Part shown: piece after piece, positions 13,342 through 25,700 of the stretch | Layout of the letters: the number at the start of each line of letters is the position of its first letter | How positions within the stretch are numbered: the first letter of the stretch is position 1 | Origin: Gnetum montanum | Taxonomy: Eukaryota; Streptophyta; Gnetopsida; Gnetales; Gnetaceae | Assembly (NCBI GenBank): GCA_015680685.1 | Contig: MNCI01015631.1 | Coordinates: 1 to 64,000 of the forward strand | Length of the DNA stretch: 64,000 nucleotides | Direction of reading: 5' to 3' | The notes under the pieces: generated by a model | What the model saw: the letters and a program-made list of their open reading frames with translations, nothing else | Database searches by the model: none | What the model was told of the DNA's origin: nothing | Made by a program: the position numbers and the translations under genes

Positions 13342-14985
13342 TTGGCCTCTCTTTGTTGACATCTAGAGGATTACCCTGAGAGATGTCAACAAAGAATACA
13401 AAACACCACATTGAGCATGACACCAACACCACTCATCAGTGCTCAATTAGACAATGCTTTGTTATGCTTGAGAGTTCTTAAGGGAATAAAGTATGCAAGG
13501 AATAGGTTAGGGAGATGGACCAAGGGACAAAAAATGAAGAGGATATTGATTGTACATGTGGTGATAGTATGCAGCATTATGATGGCTTGTCGCCAAAGCA
13601 TGAACCCTTGTTGGAGTGCTTGTGAGGGAGTCAGCATGCAGAGGTGGCCTACCCTTAGGATTTTGAGCTGTCATCAGAGTGCTTGTGAGATGGTCAATCT
13701 GAGGTTAGACCAATTTTGAAATGACAACTTTGCTATTTTTACTTGGGCACTTGTTTTGTCCCATTTTTCTTTTGCTCTTGGTTCTATATATATATATGTT
13801 TTGAAGATGTTTTATTGTCGGGCAGACTATGCACCACTCAACAAAATTTTCATAGAGGCAACCAAATTACATCTGTAGGATAGGTGTTTCCTCCCCAGGA
13901 TGAGTTGTGTTACATCTGCTTGGGAATTTGACTAGCCCACAAAGACTCCCCATGGGATGAGTTGTGTTACATCCATCATAGGTTCAGTAGTTAATTGTAG
14001 GAAATGTTTCATGTGCATTAGGGAAACTTGTAGGGAGTGTGCGAGAATGCAAGATTAAGAAGTAGAGGTGAATTAGCTAGAGGGGTAGTAGGGATGTGCA
14101 CTCTTAAGAAGCTTAGCGAGTCTAAGTGAACACATCGAAGTAGTGTAGTGGCCTACCATTGTAATGAAACACACCCTTGAACGATGCCATTGAGGCTTCA
14201 TTCTATAAATGAAACATAAAAACAACCACACCATGTGAGATAAAGATGAAGTTTTTTTTGCAAGGGCATTGTAAGGGCTACGAATGCTATGTTTGTTGTA
14301 GGTGCATGCAGTGTCCAAAGCAGGAATGCCAGTGTAGGTGTTGGTGGCAGTAGGTTCCAAAAGATTTGGCAGCCACACCAAAAGTGAGCACCCAAGTAGC
14401 TAAAGGCATTGGCAATGCAGGTGGTTAGGAGTTCTTACCAAAGATAGGAGCCAAGAAACCCAGCAGCATGGCAGGGAGCCATGGTGATGGATGCTCTTCC
14501 AAGCATAGGCAATGGTAGGGGCTAGAAGGTGGTAGTGTTGTGGCTGGGCCACAATACCTTTGGTTCTTTGACAAGTGATGTTGATGGTTAGAGCTCTAAC
14601 CAAGATGATTGGTGATGGTGGTAGTAGCTCTGGAAGGTCAGCAAGATGCCAAAAGTCATCTCTAAAAGATCTGCAAGATGCCAAGGACAATGATGCTGCA
14701 AATGCTTCAAAGGATTTTTCCTTAATGATTTGAACTTTATTTTGGAACCACAACATCCCACCACACCCTACCCAAGAGGTGTGGGTAGGTGATAGAGGAT
14801 TGTAACTATTCACATTTGCTTGTCCGCAAAACTATGTGGGTTGAATTATGGATGTTGAACTGTGAACCCAGTTTTAGGTCTTGGTAGATTGCATGTTGTA
14901 TTAGTTTAAGGTCCTAGTAGACTGTGAATATAGTTTAAGGTCTAGGCAGACTGTGATGTGCTAGTTTATGGTCCTAGTAGACCAT
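13342..14985 (-). other. 3' UTR of element C, distal part, with PPT and hairpin
   Basis: Plus-strand TTGGCCTCTCT at 13342-13352 is the polypurine tract of C read in reverse (AGAGAGGCCAA). A perfect 14-bp-arm hairpin follows at 13351-13394. The remainder is non-coding and homologous to 16849-18500 of element A. It includes a short TA microsatellite near 13785 and, at 14860-14985, a minisatellite with GTTTAAGGTCCTAGTAGACC units. Element A is inserted in that minisatellite; the other half resumes at 32162. Confidence 0.7.
13351..13394 (-). promoter_or_regulatory. PPT-adjacent hairpin of element C
   Basis: CTTTGTTGACATCT and AGATGTCAACAAAG form perfect 14-bp arms around a 16-nt loop. The same structure stands at the same position in elements A (16858-16901) and D (61563-61607), with different arm sequences. 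Its place beside the polypurine tract suggests a role in plus-strand priming or 3' end formation; this is inference. Confidence 0.6.
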
Positions 14986-16848
14986 TGTGACATCCAAAAA
15001 TGTTGGTGGCTAGAACATCAAGAGGTCCATGAATGTACAGCCTAACTATGAATTTGTACAAGGGCTATGCTAGGAAAATAGAAATGAGGTGCCTTAAATG
15101 GTATGCTTGATTAGATAGAGACTTACATCGTGTTAGAATGATCATTTGTAATAGAAATTTATGGAGCGTTACACGTGGGCACTAAGACAACAAGCAAGAG
15201 GATAGCGAAGGGTCCTGGCCCAAAAATAGTGATATGAGTGTGCATATTTGTATTGGTGGTAGAAAAAAATGCAAGAGTTATGCTTAATATTAGAAAAAAA
15301 TGCTTAGAAAATAAATGGAACAAAAGCTTGAAAGTAGAGAAATGCATTGCCCCAAAATTGAGGAGCATAACTTTTACTTAAACAGGAGGTGAGAGTTGTA
15401 CACTACATTAGGTAGGCACAATAGCAGTGTAGTAGTGTGGTCACAGTCTCTGGGATGTTCAAGACATAGAGCTAGTAGCTATAGGAGAGGCTGAACCTAT
15501 TAGGTTGGTTGTTGCCACATTGTGCGGGTGCAATGATGGACTGGGTCACAATATTCACCAAGTTGTTAAGCTTGGATGCTCAAATGTAAGAGAGATAGGG
15601 ATGCTAGGAATGCTCAAATGCTCAATGCTCTTCTAATTTACCAACCCCTAAAGTGCTGAATGTCAAAGTATTTATAGAGCTATGTTTAGCATGAAACACA
15701 TATTGGATGCCACGTGGCATTGGTGCCACATGGTATGAGCATAGACAGGGTTATGCTAACATGTTACATTTTTTGTAGCAAAGTGTTATGCTTTGAAGGA
15801 CAAGAATGAGTACCCAGAGACTACTGAACTATGACCACATTGCCTGGACTACATGTGCCAAATTCTGAAAGACTACAATGTACCTACGAACAATGTCAAA
15901 ATAATGCAACTCAGAGACTACACTATCTTCATCCTCTTTCGAGTAGGGCCAAGCATAGGGACAATATCAGGGATCAATGGGTGGTGCAAAAGAAGTGCAA
16001 ACTATTGATCTTGGCTATTAGAGGGACATTGGAGCTGAGATGAAGGTTGATGTTGAGTTCTAGAGGCTTTTAGAGGCTATCGAAGGCATTTTCTTAGTGT
16101 TAAGCTAGCTATGCTCTATTGCGTAGCATAACATTTAGTGAAATTTTTCAAAATTTTGATTTGTCACACTAGTTACACTAGCTATGCTATAGAGTGTAGT
16201 AAAGTGTAGTAGCAAGACTTTGAGAAATTTTGATAAAATTTACCATCTTTCTTCATGGCATGTTGGCTACGCTCTGGGGCGTAGTATGATGGGTAGCTTT
16301 GGAAGCCAGGGAATTTGCCAAATGCATCTTTCATGTCAAACTAGCTTGACAGATCCTTGTCCAACACTTGGTCAAAATTGGTACTAAAACTTGGGCCACG
16401 CTTGCTATGCTGTGCAGTGTAGCAACCCAAAAGATAGAAAACTTACCAAAATGTTTCATCCATCCTGAGCACTTTTGACAAACTCTAGCTTGGTACTTAT
16501 GCGAACTAGCAACTGGGACATGTGTCAAGTTGGGTACGTTGGGGAGCATAGGAAGCTTGATAGCCTAGGAGATAGAAAATTTGCCAAACTATTTGGTCCA
16601 TCCCAAGCAATCCTTGACCACTTCTGGCTTGACACTTGGGAAAATTGGCCATGGAAGTGTGTGCTACGCTGGCTATGCTGGGGAGCATAGTAAGACACTT
16701 AGAAAAGTTTTATAAAAATAGGGCTCAGTTGTGCTATGTTGTCTACACTGTACAACATAGCACTAGACTTAGAAAAAATTTGCTCAAGCTTTGATACTTA
16801 GATAAATCTACTATTGAACTATGGAAGCCTGAAGTTGGTGGTGTTTCA
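14986..16848 (-). repeat. 3' LTR of element A
   Basis: It runs from TGTGACATCC to GGTGTTTCA on the plus strand. It is homologous along its length to the LTRs at 11450 and 30346. It has a TATA box on the minus strand at 15669-15676, the shared U5 block near 15080-15120, and palindromes such as CTATGCTATAGAGTGTAG near 16180. Flanked on the right by the PPT relic (16849-16860). Confidence 0.8.
15669..15676 (-). promoter_or_regulatory. TATA box in the A 3' LTR
   Basis: CTATAAATACTTTGAC on the minus strand aligns with TATA boxes at the same relative place in the LTRs of B and E. It would be the core promoter of the element, located upstream of the U5 block. Confidence 0.6.
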
Positions 16849-18760
16849 TTAGCCCCTCTTTGTTGATGTCTGGAGGATTGACCTAAGAGAGGTTGACAAA
16901 GAATATGAAACACTATGATGAACATGACACCAACACCGCTGGTCAGTGCCCAATTAGAAAATGCTTCACTATGCTTGAGAGTGCCAAGGGAATGAAGTAT
17001 GGTAGGGAATAGGTTAGGAAGATGGGTCAAGGGATAATAGATGAAGGGGATGTTCACTGCTATGTGTAATTATTGGATGCAACATTATGATGGCTTCTCA
17101 CCAAAGCATGATCCCTCATCAGAGTGCTTGTGAGGGAGTTAGCATGCAGAGGTAACCTACCCTAGGGATTTCGACCTCTCATCAGAGTGCTTGTGAGATG
17201 GTCAATCCGGTGATGGACTGGTTATGAAATGGCAACTATGTTATTTGAATTGGGTACTTGGCTTGTCCAATTTTTCTTTTGTTTTTGATCTTATTCTTCT
17301 ATTATTTTTCTTTTTTATTTTTGTTTTAATTTTATTCTTCTTTTTCTTTTTTATATGCTTTCTCTTTTCTTTTTTTCTTTTGCTTTCTTTTATGTTGGCT
17401 GGGAAAACTGCGTGCCAATCAACATTTGCTTAGAGGTAACTGCATCACATTTGTAGGATAGGTGTTTCCTCCCTGAGATGAGTTGTGTTACATCCATTTA
17501 TGGCTTTGACCAGCCCACAAAGGCTCCCTATGGGACAAGTTGCGTTACGTCCACAATGGATTCAATAGTTAATTACAAGAAAGTTTCCACATGCATTAGG
17601 AAGGCTTGCAAGGAGTGTGGGAGAATGCAAGATTAAGAGGTAGAGGTCAATTGGCTAGAGGGATGGTAAGTATGTGCACTCTTAAGTAACTAGGTGAGCC
17701 AAAGCAAACACATTAGAGCAATGCAGTACCTTGCCACTGCAATGAAACACATCCTTAAACAATGCTGCTAAGGCTTCTTCCTACAAACACAACATAGAAT
17801 GAACAAGAAAAACAACCACCACGTGAGATGAAGGTGATTTCCTATTTGCAAGGGCATTGTAAGGGCTATGAATGCTACATTAGTTATAGGTGTGTGCAAT
17901 GTCCAAAGTAGGAAGGCCAATGCAGACATGACAACAGTCAAATCGAAAAGCTTTAGCAATCACACCAGAAGTGAGCACCCAAGTGGCTAGAGGTAATGGT
18001 GAAGCAGGTGTTCATGAGTTCTCACCAAAGATAGGAGTTAGAGAATCCAATATCATGGTAGAGAGTCACACTATTGGATGCTCTTTCAACCTAGGTAATG
18101 ATGAGGGCCGATGGATGGTAGTGCTGTAGCTAGGCCATAGTACCACTGGTTCTCTAGCGAGTGATGCTAATGGTGAGAGCTACGACCAGGATGATTAACG
18201 ATGGTGGTGGTAGCTCCAAAAGGTTAGTAAGATGCCAAAAGGAATCTTTGGAAGATTAGCAAGATGCTAAAGATAGTGACGCTGCAAATGTCCTAGAGGG
18301 TTTTTTCTTGACAATGTGAACTTCATTCTAGAATTGCAATGCCCCACCCCATCTTGCCCAAGAGATGTGGGTAAGCGATGGAGGATTGAAAGTATTCTTG
18401 CTCACTTGTTCATAGGACTATGTGTGTTGAACTGTGGATGCTGAACTACGAACCCAGTTTAGGTCTTGGTAGACCACCTGATGTGCTAGTTTAAGGTCCT
18501 AGTAGACCACTATGCTAGTTTAACATTGTAGTGGATGGTGGATGGATAGTTTAGGATCATAGAATATTGTGGTATGGGTGCTAGTTTAGTGTCATAGCCC
18601 AAGGACATTCTATGCTAGTTTAATGTCATAGTGGATGTCTATGCTAGTTTAACATCATAGTAGACGTTTATGCTAATTTAATGTCATAGCGGACATCTAT
18701 ACCAGCTTAACGTTATAGAAGATGTGCACTTACCTTACCTTTGTTGTTGGCATGATACTA
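16849..18760 (-). other. 3' UTR of element A, with PPT, hairpin and minisatellite
   Basis: TTAGCCCCTCTT (16849-16860) is the reversed polypurine tract. The hairpin arms are 16858-16871 and 16888-16901, partly decayed. No open frame can be supported. A T-rich tract lies at 17270-17390. From about 18460 to 18730 a minisatellite repeats TATGCTAGTTTAACATCATAG-type units with alternating GTGGATGTC tails. It ends at the integrase C-terminus. Confidence 0.65.
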
Positions 18761-19870
18761 TGTACTAGGTGTAGTACGACTTCAGATACGAGTGGTTAAT
18801 AGGATTGGCAAACTCATTGCCATCTAGATCAGCAAGCTTGAAGGCTCCATTATCATATGCCTTTATGACTAAGAAAGACCCTTTCTAGTTGGCTAAGAAC
18901 TTGTCCACAAGCTCAAGAATGAGCTTGAGAACTAGGTCCCCCTTCTTGATTGGGCATTGATGTTGATTGTGATGGTGCTTTTGCCATTGTTTCTCTTGGT
19001 ACCACTTGATGCGATCAAGTGTTTGCAAGCGCTCCTCCTCTATTAAGTTGAGGTTGATGGTTCTTAACTCATTGTTTTGAACCTCAACAATGAAGCTTGA
19101 GAGGATCATGCAGAGTGATGGAACTGACAATTCAAGAGGCAACATTGCTTCAAATCCATACATGAGACTATATGATGTCTTATCTATTGTTGTTTTGCAT
19201 GTCGTATGGTAGGCCCATAGTGCATAGACTAGTTGTTCGTGCAATCATCGCTTGTTGTTGTTAAGCATCCTTTTCAAAATATTGACGATGACCTTATTCA
19301 TAGCCTCTGCTTGACCATTTTCCTATGGGTAGTATGGTGATGAGAATGAATGGTTCATGCCAAGGTTTTCACAGAAGGCTTTGGTTTTTGCACTACTAAA
19401 TTATGGCCCATTGTTTATGACTATAGTCATGGTCATTATGTTATCAAGAATGAATTTGTAGTGATGTCATCTTCCTAAGGTCGATGGCTTCACCTTAGTT
19501 TGTAAAATGTTTAGTTGTGGTAATGATGAAGCTATGTACTATGGAAGACTTAGGCATTATAGGTCTTATGATATCCAACCCCCAACATTGGAACAACCAC
19601 GTGATCTGCATAGTATGTAGTTTAGTGGATGGCATGTGCATTAGGTTATCGTGTTGCTAACACATGTCACATGTCCTAGCCTTGGAGATGAAATCACGCT
19701 CTATGTAAGGCCAATAATAGCCTAAATGTTTGATTTTTGCTACCATTTCCTTAGGAGCTATGTGGCCTCCACATAGTCCCTCATGTACTTGGTCAATGAT
19801 CTTTTGTACTTCACTATTGCTAACACAAGTTAATAGTATTCCATCATAGGATTTGCAACACAAGGTGCTA
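18760..19870 (-). pseudogene. Integrase of element A
   Basis: The zinc-binding module at 19863-19657 reads HEGLCGGHIA...GYYWPYIERD...CDMC, an HHCC arrangement. In the core, the first Asp is present (WGLDIIRPI). The second is changed: TIVINNGP stands where relatives have TIVIDNGP, a GAC-to-AAC change near 19420. The catalytic Glu is present (QAEAMNK near 19315). The C-terminal part at 19244-18885 (HEQLVYALWAYHTT, PLELSVPSL, KKGDLVLKLI) matches the other copies. Several frameshifts and stops interrupt it. The enzyme would insert the cDNA; this copy could not work. Confidence 0.8.
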
Positions 19871-19983
19871 TTAGCTACAAGGATATACTCTTGTGATCGA
19901 TTTCATACTAGGTTCTTTTGGGTAGAGGTTAGATTTTGCAGAGGGTCTCCTTGTTGGAGGTATGCCTTGATGTCATCATACCA

Positions 19984-20560
19984 CTATTGGGCATGAGCTG
20001 TGCTTGTTGTGTCTAGGGATGTGATGCTTGTTGTTTGAGTTATAGGTTTAGTGCAATCCACTATCAAAGCGAGTGAAGCAGAAAACATGTTTGGTGGTAT
20101 GCTTAAGGCTAAAGTAGCTAATGCATCACTTATGGAATTTTCGTTATGGGGGACATGTTGGACATCTATGGTTGCAAATTGTTTGAGCAGGTGTTTCACC
20201 AAATCATAGTAAGTTTGTAGATGTTGTGCCTTACAAACTTACATCTCTATGACTTGGTTGATGACTAGATATGAATTTTCTTGAACTACTATGTCTTGGA
20301 TTCCTAACTCTTGAGCTACTAAGACACCTTAAAGGAGACCTTCATACTCTGCCACATTTTTTGTACAAGGAAATATGAAGTGATATGCGAAGGGTCAAAT
20401 CTCCCTAGAAGGGAATGTGATAACGGTAGTGGCACTACCACCTTGTGTGGTTGAAGCACCATCAAAGTGTAAAACTACCTCAAAATTTGCAGGTACTTGA
20501 CTTATACTATTGACATGCTTATCCAGAAATTCCGAATCAATTGTTGGTTGATCATCTACA
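19984..20560 (-). pseudogene. Second (archaeal-type) RNase H of element A
   Basis: Minus strand: FDGAST near 20460, then NVAEYEGLL, then an ENSYLVINQV segment where functional relatives have Asp before Ser, then VPHNENSISDALATLA near 20120. DG.., E, D and D with the terminal H..EN..DALA box are the pattern of the extra RNase H found between RNase H and integrase in plant Tat elements. Frameshifts and stops are present, for example within 20230-20340. Confidence 0.7.
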
Positions 20561-21960
20561 GGTGAAGTTGTAAGTTGTGTGACTATTGCTTAACTTTTTG
20601 TGGATGCTTGTGCTATATAGTGCATATCAAACTCTGTGATTATTACCTTCCATTGTGCTATTCGACTACTTTTGTAAATATTAGTAGTAATTTCCCTAAG
20701 TACATTACTTTTGTAGATGACATTAACTTGACTATGGAAAAGGTAGTGTCTCCACTTTTTGAGTGCGAAGACTAAGGTGAGACAATTATTCTCCAAATCA
20801 TTGTATTTCATCTCATGGGCCACTAGCGCATGGTTTAAGTAGTAAACAAGGATCTTTAAGCCATTGTTTAGCATTTGGAAAAGAAAAGAAGCAATGGACA
20901 TGTCTAAGGTTGCAATGTGAATATAGAATGGTTTATCTCCTTGTGGAGGGTAGACTATTAGAAGTTGAGCCAGCTCATTTTTTAGGTTGTCAAATGCCTC
21001 TTAGCATTGAGCTGTCCACTCAAAGTGGATCCCCTTTTTGAGTAAATGTTGCATTGGATGCAACTTGTCAGTCTACCCTATGATAAATCTATGTATGAAT
21101 TGTAATCTACCTTATAACCCACATAGCTCTTTAAGGTTTGCTGGTGGTACTAGTTTGGTGATAGCCTTAACCTTATCAAGATCTACACATGTGCTTGCTT
21201 TTGATACTACAAAGCCTAGCATGCGACTAGTTTTGATGCCAAAGAAACACTTTTTGGGATTTAGCCTAAGGTCATATCTAAGGAAACGTTTGAGGATGTA
21301 GTCCAAGTCATCTATGTGGTCATTAGCTAATTTGGACTTAACCGCTATATCATCAATGTAGTCATTGAGCAAGTCTAGTAGATACTCACTGAAGATATAC
21401 ATCATTGCATGTTGGTAGGTTGCTCCTATGTTCTTTAGTTCAAAGGACATCATTATATAGCAAAATATCCCCTAGGGATTCATGAAAGTAGTGCTAAGTT
21501 GGTGCTCTGTGTTGATTTGGATTTGGTTGTACCCTGAGAACCCATCCATAAAGGACAACAAGGCATGACCAGCCGTAGTATCAATGAGTTGGTCAATACT
21601 AGGAAATGAGAAATCATCTTTAATGGTTACCTTGTTTATGTCTCAGAAGTCTATGTAAATGCATATACTTCCATTTTTCTTAGGGACAACTACAATGTTT
21701 GAGACCTAGTCGACATAGTCAACTACTCGGATGAAACCAACTTTGTAAAGCTTAGTGATCTCATTGCGAATGGCCAATGCCACCTTAGGCTTGACTTTAC
21801 AAGCTTTTTGTTTAATTGGCTTTACATGAGGATTGAGAATAATGTTATGTTGTATTATGTGAGGATCTAAGCCTAACATGTCCTTGTAAGACCACACAAA
21901 TGCGTTGACATTATTGGTAAGGACCTTAGAGATGCTTTGTTTGATTTGAGGCTCTAACAA
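20560..21960 (-). pseudogene. Reverse transcriptase and RNase H of element A
   Basis: The RT N-terminal part (21960-21706) carries WSYKDMLGLDPHI and VKPIKQKACKVKP, as in Ty3/gypsy. The fingers and palm follow (TAGHALLSFMDGFSGYNQI). The active-site box YIDD is at 21349-21360. Thumb and connection follow (LNPKKCFFGIKTS, LGFVVS). RNase H at 20901-20590 shows LNHALVAHEMKYNDLE, cognate with the common SHAL..AE.KY...E box. Stops include positions near 21700 and 21640. About 240 bp upstream the antisense gene begins in the opposite direction. Confidence 0.8.
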
Positions 21961-22204
21961 AGAACTAAGTTTTTTAGTTTTTATGCTCTATAGGGAGTGT
22001 AACCAATACTTAGAAAAATTTTTAAGTTGAGGAGGTTACGCTCTACGGAGAGCATAACCAACAATTAGAAAATTTTTTGATATTTTTTCTAAATTGTAAC
22101 ACTTGTAAGAATGTAAGTGTTAGTGCTATGCCCTGTTGGGAACCAAGCATGTTAGATGGGTATGCTAATGTTCCTTTCCTATGGGGCCTAGTGGATAGTT
22201 AATT
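21961..22204. other. Short spacer between RT and the antisense gene in A
   Basis: There is no open frame. Two imperfect palindromes (TATGCTCTATAGGGAGTGTAACC near 21980 and TTACGCTCTACGGAGAGCATAACC near 22035) resemble the LTR palindromes of the family. It is much shorter than the 0.5-2 kb spacer at the same place in B, C and F, and exon 1 of the antisense gene is not recognisable here. Confidence 0.5.
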
Positions 22205-25200
22205 ATGTTAAATTTAATTTTTTATGCAATTTTTTTTATTTTTTCAATGCTAATATTTTTCCTCTCACTGCTATTGTGGCATTGCAGGGTGTTGTTGAAA
22301 CCTGTCCTCATCATAGTTGAACTGGTGGGCATTTTGTGCTACATGAGTGATCTAGTACTGAACATGCCTACATTAAATGCATGTATGGGACACCAAGTAG
22401 TTTGGTTTAGGTTGGGTGAATAGGAGTTCCTAGAATTTTTGCTTTGCGACATTAGTGTGATAATTTGGTTACACTTGTCTGTTGAAGCAGAAAGTGTCAT
22501 AATCAAGACATTATTACCTAGGGAAAATTGAGGCATTTTGAGGTTCATGTCTAATGAGTCTACTAATAACGAAGGGGCAAGGAGCTCAAGCCAATGCCAA
22601 AAAGGCCTTAGACTTTTATCTAGGATTTGGGGAATGCCTAAGTTCCAATGCTACAACAAGAATAACATCATGTTTCTTGCTTGACATGTGCACACTATTT
22701 TCCAGAACCCACTTGGGATAATTTATTACACTGGAGGGTGAGCATTGTTGTGATATCTTGTATTACCTATTATTTCATGACTTAGGATGCTAATTGCTTT
22801 TGCCTATTACTAGGTTTTCCATTAATGCAGATGGCCTCCATGATGAAGAGGGGTTACTAAACTTGACCATAACTACCCTACAGGAATTCTCATTTGTTGA
22901 GAATGTTCATGCTAGAATGATTGGACAAATTGGGGTAGATTTGGTAGAATACCCTCATAGGCATTTCAAATCTTATGAGAGATGTCAAACTCTCGGTTGG
23001 TTGGACATTGAGTGGGAAACTAGTGTACTGAGTGTGGAGGAAGTTTCAGTTCCACTACCACAATTTTGCACATCATTACTACCAAGTAAGTCATGTGTCA
23101 TTTACTTTCATGTACTTTTAGTTTTTTTATCATGTTGCTGATTTTGCCTTTGTTTAATGTAGCCATAGCTAAGTCAAGGAAGTTCACAGAGGCCCCTCTT
23201 CTCTTTAAATATAGTGAGGTTGAGAGCTCATAGCACTGGTTGTGCTATGAGGCCTTAGTGAAAGTAGTAAGGAACCTTTAGTGGGCTGGGCTCATGGACC
23301 TCTGTTTGGTTGTGAACCCAAACATCTTAGTGGTTGAGATGATTTCCCTAATCAATTTCTTCACCGAGAGTGCCAATCGCTTCCACACATGGATCCGTAA
23401 TGTGTGGGTGATTTTCAAAATCATGGATGAACTCTTTACGGACCTCTTCAACATCCCCTATGAAGGTCTACTAGTAGTAAAAGAGACTGACAAGGACCTA
23501 GACCATAGAGGGGACATTGAGGAATGGTTGGACACTCAAAAAGGATGTAAAGGTATACCCATGAAGATGGTGGAATTACCCATGATCTAGGACCTCTACC
23601 GAGTCTTCCAAGCTTGTGCATTTCCAAAGCTACTTTTCCAAGGAATGTTCTTTAGGGTTGAGCAAGCTTGGATCATGAGAGACATGATAGAGGAGGGGAC
23701 ATGGTACAATTGGGTAAACTACCTTGTCAACGGCCTATGAGCTAAAATCATTAAGCTATGTAGCAACCTCTAAGCACGATCGCACATGCATTTTATTTTA
23801 TTTGTAGGCTACATACAAACATTTGCAAAACTTTTGGTGGTCCATGAGAATGAATAATGGATGGTACAAGATTGCACCTAGATCTTCAGGTTGTGGATTT
23901 GCCACCTATTCTACACCACTTAGTTGTAAGACTCCCTAGAGGCAATTGGCAAGTTGTTCTCGGTGATGACTGAAGGCCATGTAGGGAAATCCTACTACAC
24001 ATGTGATAGTACTGAGGAGGCTCCATCAACTAACACTAGCAATGTAGCAAGAGGGGCACAACTCATTGTTAAGATGATGAGGTCATTAAGAATAAAGATC
24101 AAGAAGCCTTACCCCACGGAGGAGCCTATGCATGAAGTGGAGGAGGGGGACAAGAAGCTGTGGTTTAAGCTCCATAATGTGCATTTAGGAATAGCAAGTA
24201 AGTATGCNTATGGAGCTTAAACCACAGCTTCTTGTCCCCCTCCTCCACTTCATGCATAGGCTCCTCCNCTTAAGGAAGAAGGGTTGTAGTTTGAATATGG
24301 TAAGTTTGGGCATTTATTTTATAGCGTGTAGATGGGTGATCCCCTTACTCTCATACCTAAGGGCTTGTTGGGTAGGAGCTTTGCACCATCATCATCATTA
24401 TTTTCTTCTTTTTTTGTTGGTTTTTTGTGGTCTCCTTAGATATTGGTTGCTTGATGATCATAAAGTGCTTTATGTTGTAGTGATCAATGCTTTTGTTGAA
24501 CATCCAGCATCAATATCCACCTTCCACACATAACCGTGGGTAGAAACTCTAGATAAGTTTACCTTCATGCAAGGCATGGTGGATGACATTATAGACCAAC
24601 TCAAACAAATAGACTCTAAGATTGGTATGTTTATTTTACTATTATTATCTTTCTTCTTTTTGTTTTTTGATTTTCTTATTTATCTTATGACTAACATTTT
24701 GCCACCTATTATGGAATGACAAGCTCACAACTCAAATGGGACTCGAATAGAGTGGTCCAAGTCGATGCCATACCTGAATTGCCCCCAAAGTAAAGTCGGC
24801 GTCTTGTAGTGTATACGATGAGGCAAGCAAGTGCACACTATATTCTACATAAGCATTGTGGGAGTGTAGGCATGTAAATGAGTACCTGTGGAGATGGGTG
24901 CAAGAGCTTCAAGAAAAGGAGGCAAATCAAGAGGCTAAACTAGAAGACCTATAGTCATGCTATGACTTCTTGGTGGCATGAACAAGCTAGATGGTAGTTG
25001 GCGTATGGCTAAAATCAATTACACTAGGTACCGGTCAGCTGTTTGGGGAAAAAATGAGGCCACCCATGAGATTATTGAACAATGGTTGTAGATGGACCTC
25101 TTGGTGAGAAAAAATCAAGATTGGAAGGACTACATTGCAAAGGTGTATCAATGGGGAAAAATGCAAAAGAATCACAAACATCACTACAAGCCAGAGCATG

Positions 25201-25700
25201 AAGGATACTGAAAGAAGTATAGAGATGAATCTATGAAGCGCTGATGCCAAGAGATATTTCTTGATGCAATTAGTGCAAAATAAGCTTACAAATTATTTGT
25301 GAGCAATGTAGTGGTTAGTGAATCCCAAGAGAGAAAGATCACTATAATTTCTAGGGAGGTAACTTTTGCAATGTTTTGGCTAGGGCTGCCCACATGGATG
25401 ACCATAGAAAAAGGAAAAACCCTGGTGGGCATTGATCTGGATGAGGAGGATTGGACACGTATGTCGAAGGATGAAATCCTTCAACACCTAGAGGCTAGCC
25501 TTGATAGGATGCCCCCAGACATGGATGCGGGTTCTTCTTAGGTTGGTTTAGCTTACTTTATTGTTGTTTTACTTTACCATAATTTTGCATGTTACCTTTT
25601 TTATTAACTAGTTTACTATTTTATCTTTATTTGATGCAAGTTCTAGGTGAGGGTGTGGGACCCAGTGGAGTAGTAGATGAAGGAAAAGGGGAAGAGCCCT
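22205..25700 (+). pseudogene. Unrecognised multi-exon antisense gene, copy A
   Basis: Function not recognised. It runs opposite to host element A, between RT and protease. Proposed exons are 22288-22737 (VLLKPVLIIVELVG, LHLSVE, KGLRLLSRIWGMP), 22814-23085 (DGLHDEEGLLNLTITTLQEF, CQTLGWLDIEW), 23163-24197 (FTESANRFHTWIRNV, FTDLFNIPYEG, HRGDIEEWLDT, FPKLLFQGMFFRVEQAWIM, FAKLLVVHENE, RGAQLIVKM), a short exon ending at a GTAAGT donor near 24300, about 24520-24625 (DKFTFMQGMVDDIIDQLKQI), and 24705-25540. Donors are GTGAGC, GTAAGT, GTAAGT, GTAAGT and GTATGT; acceptors include TTACTAG and AATGTAG. Most exons align with 42330-46483 at the protein level. Exon 1 is not found and stops occur. A 59-nt inverted copy with Ns disrupts 24208-24268. 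Confidence 0.65.
24208..24268. other. Exact 59-nt inverted copy bracketed by Ns
   Basis: Bases 24209-24267 are the exact reverse complement of 24118-24176 and are delimited by single N bases at 24208 and 24268. In copy B the equivalent place holds an acidic repeat that is missing here. This is most simply a read or gap-fill artefact. The apparent open frame at 24204-24533 that runs through it should not be trusted. Confidence 0.8.

Noticed and set aside
13411-13719. 102-residue frame right of the C LTR
   Set aside because: It has no homologue in the equivalent 3' UTR of D and breaks in that of A, so there is no sign of coding.
17224-17433. Hydrophobic 69-residue frame that looks like a membrane protein
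   Set aside because: Phe/Leu-rich only because it reads a T-rich tract in the 3' UTR of A.
11450-18760. Tandem LTR-UTR duplication formed by unequal crossing over
   Set aside because: The right end of A enters the other half of the same minisatellite at 32162, so nested insertion explains both copies better.
24204-24533. Open frame of 109 residues with a His-rich stretch
   Set aside because: It starts at an N, runs through the inverted artefact and then through intron sequence. Not a gene.
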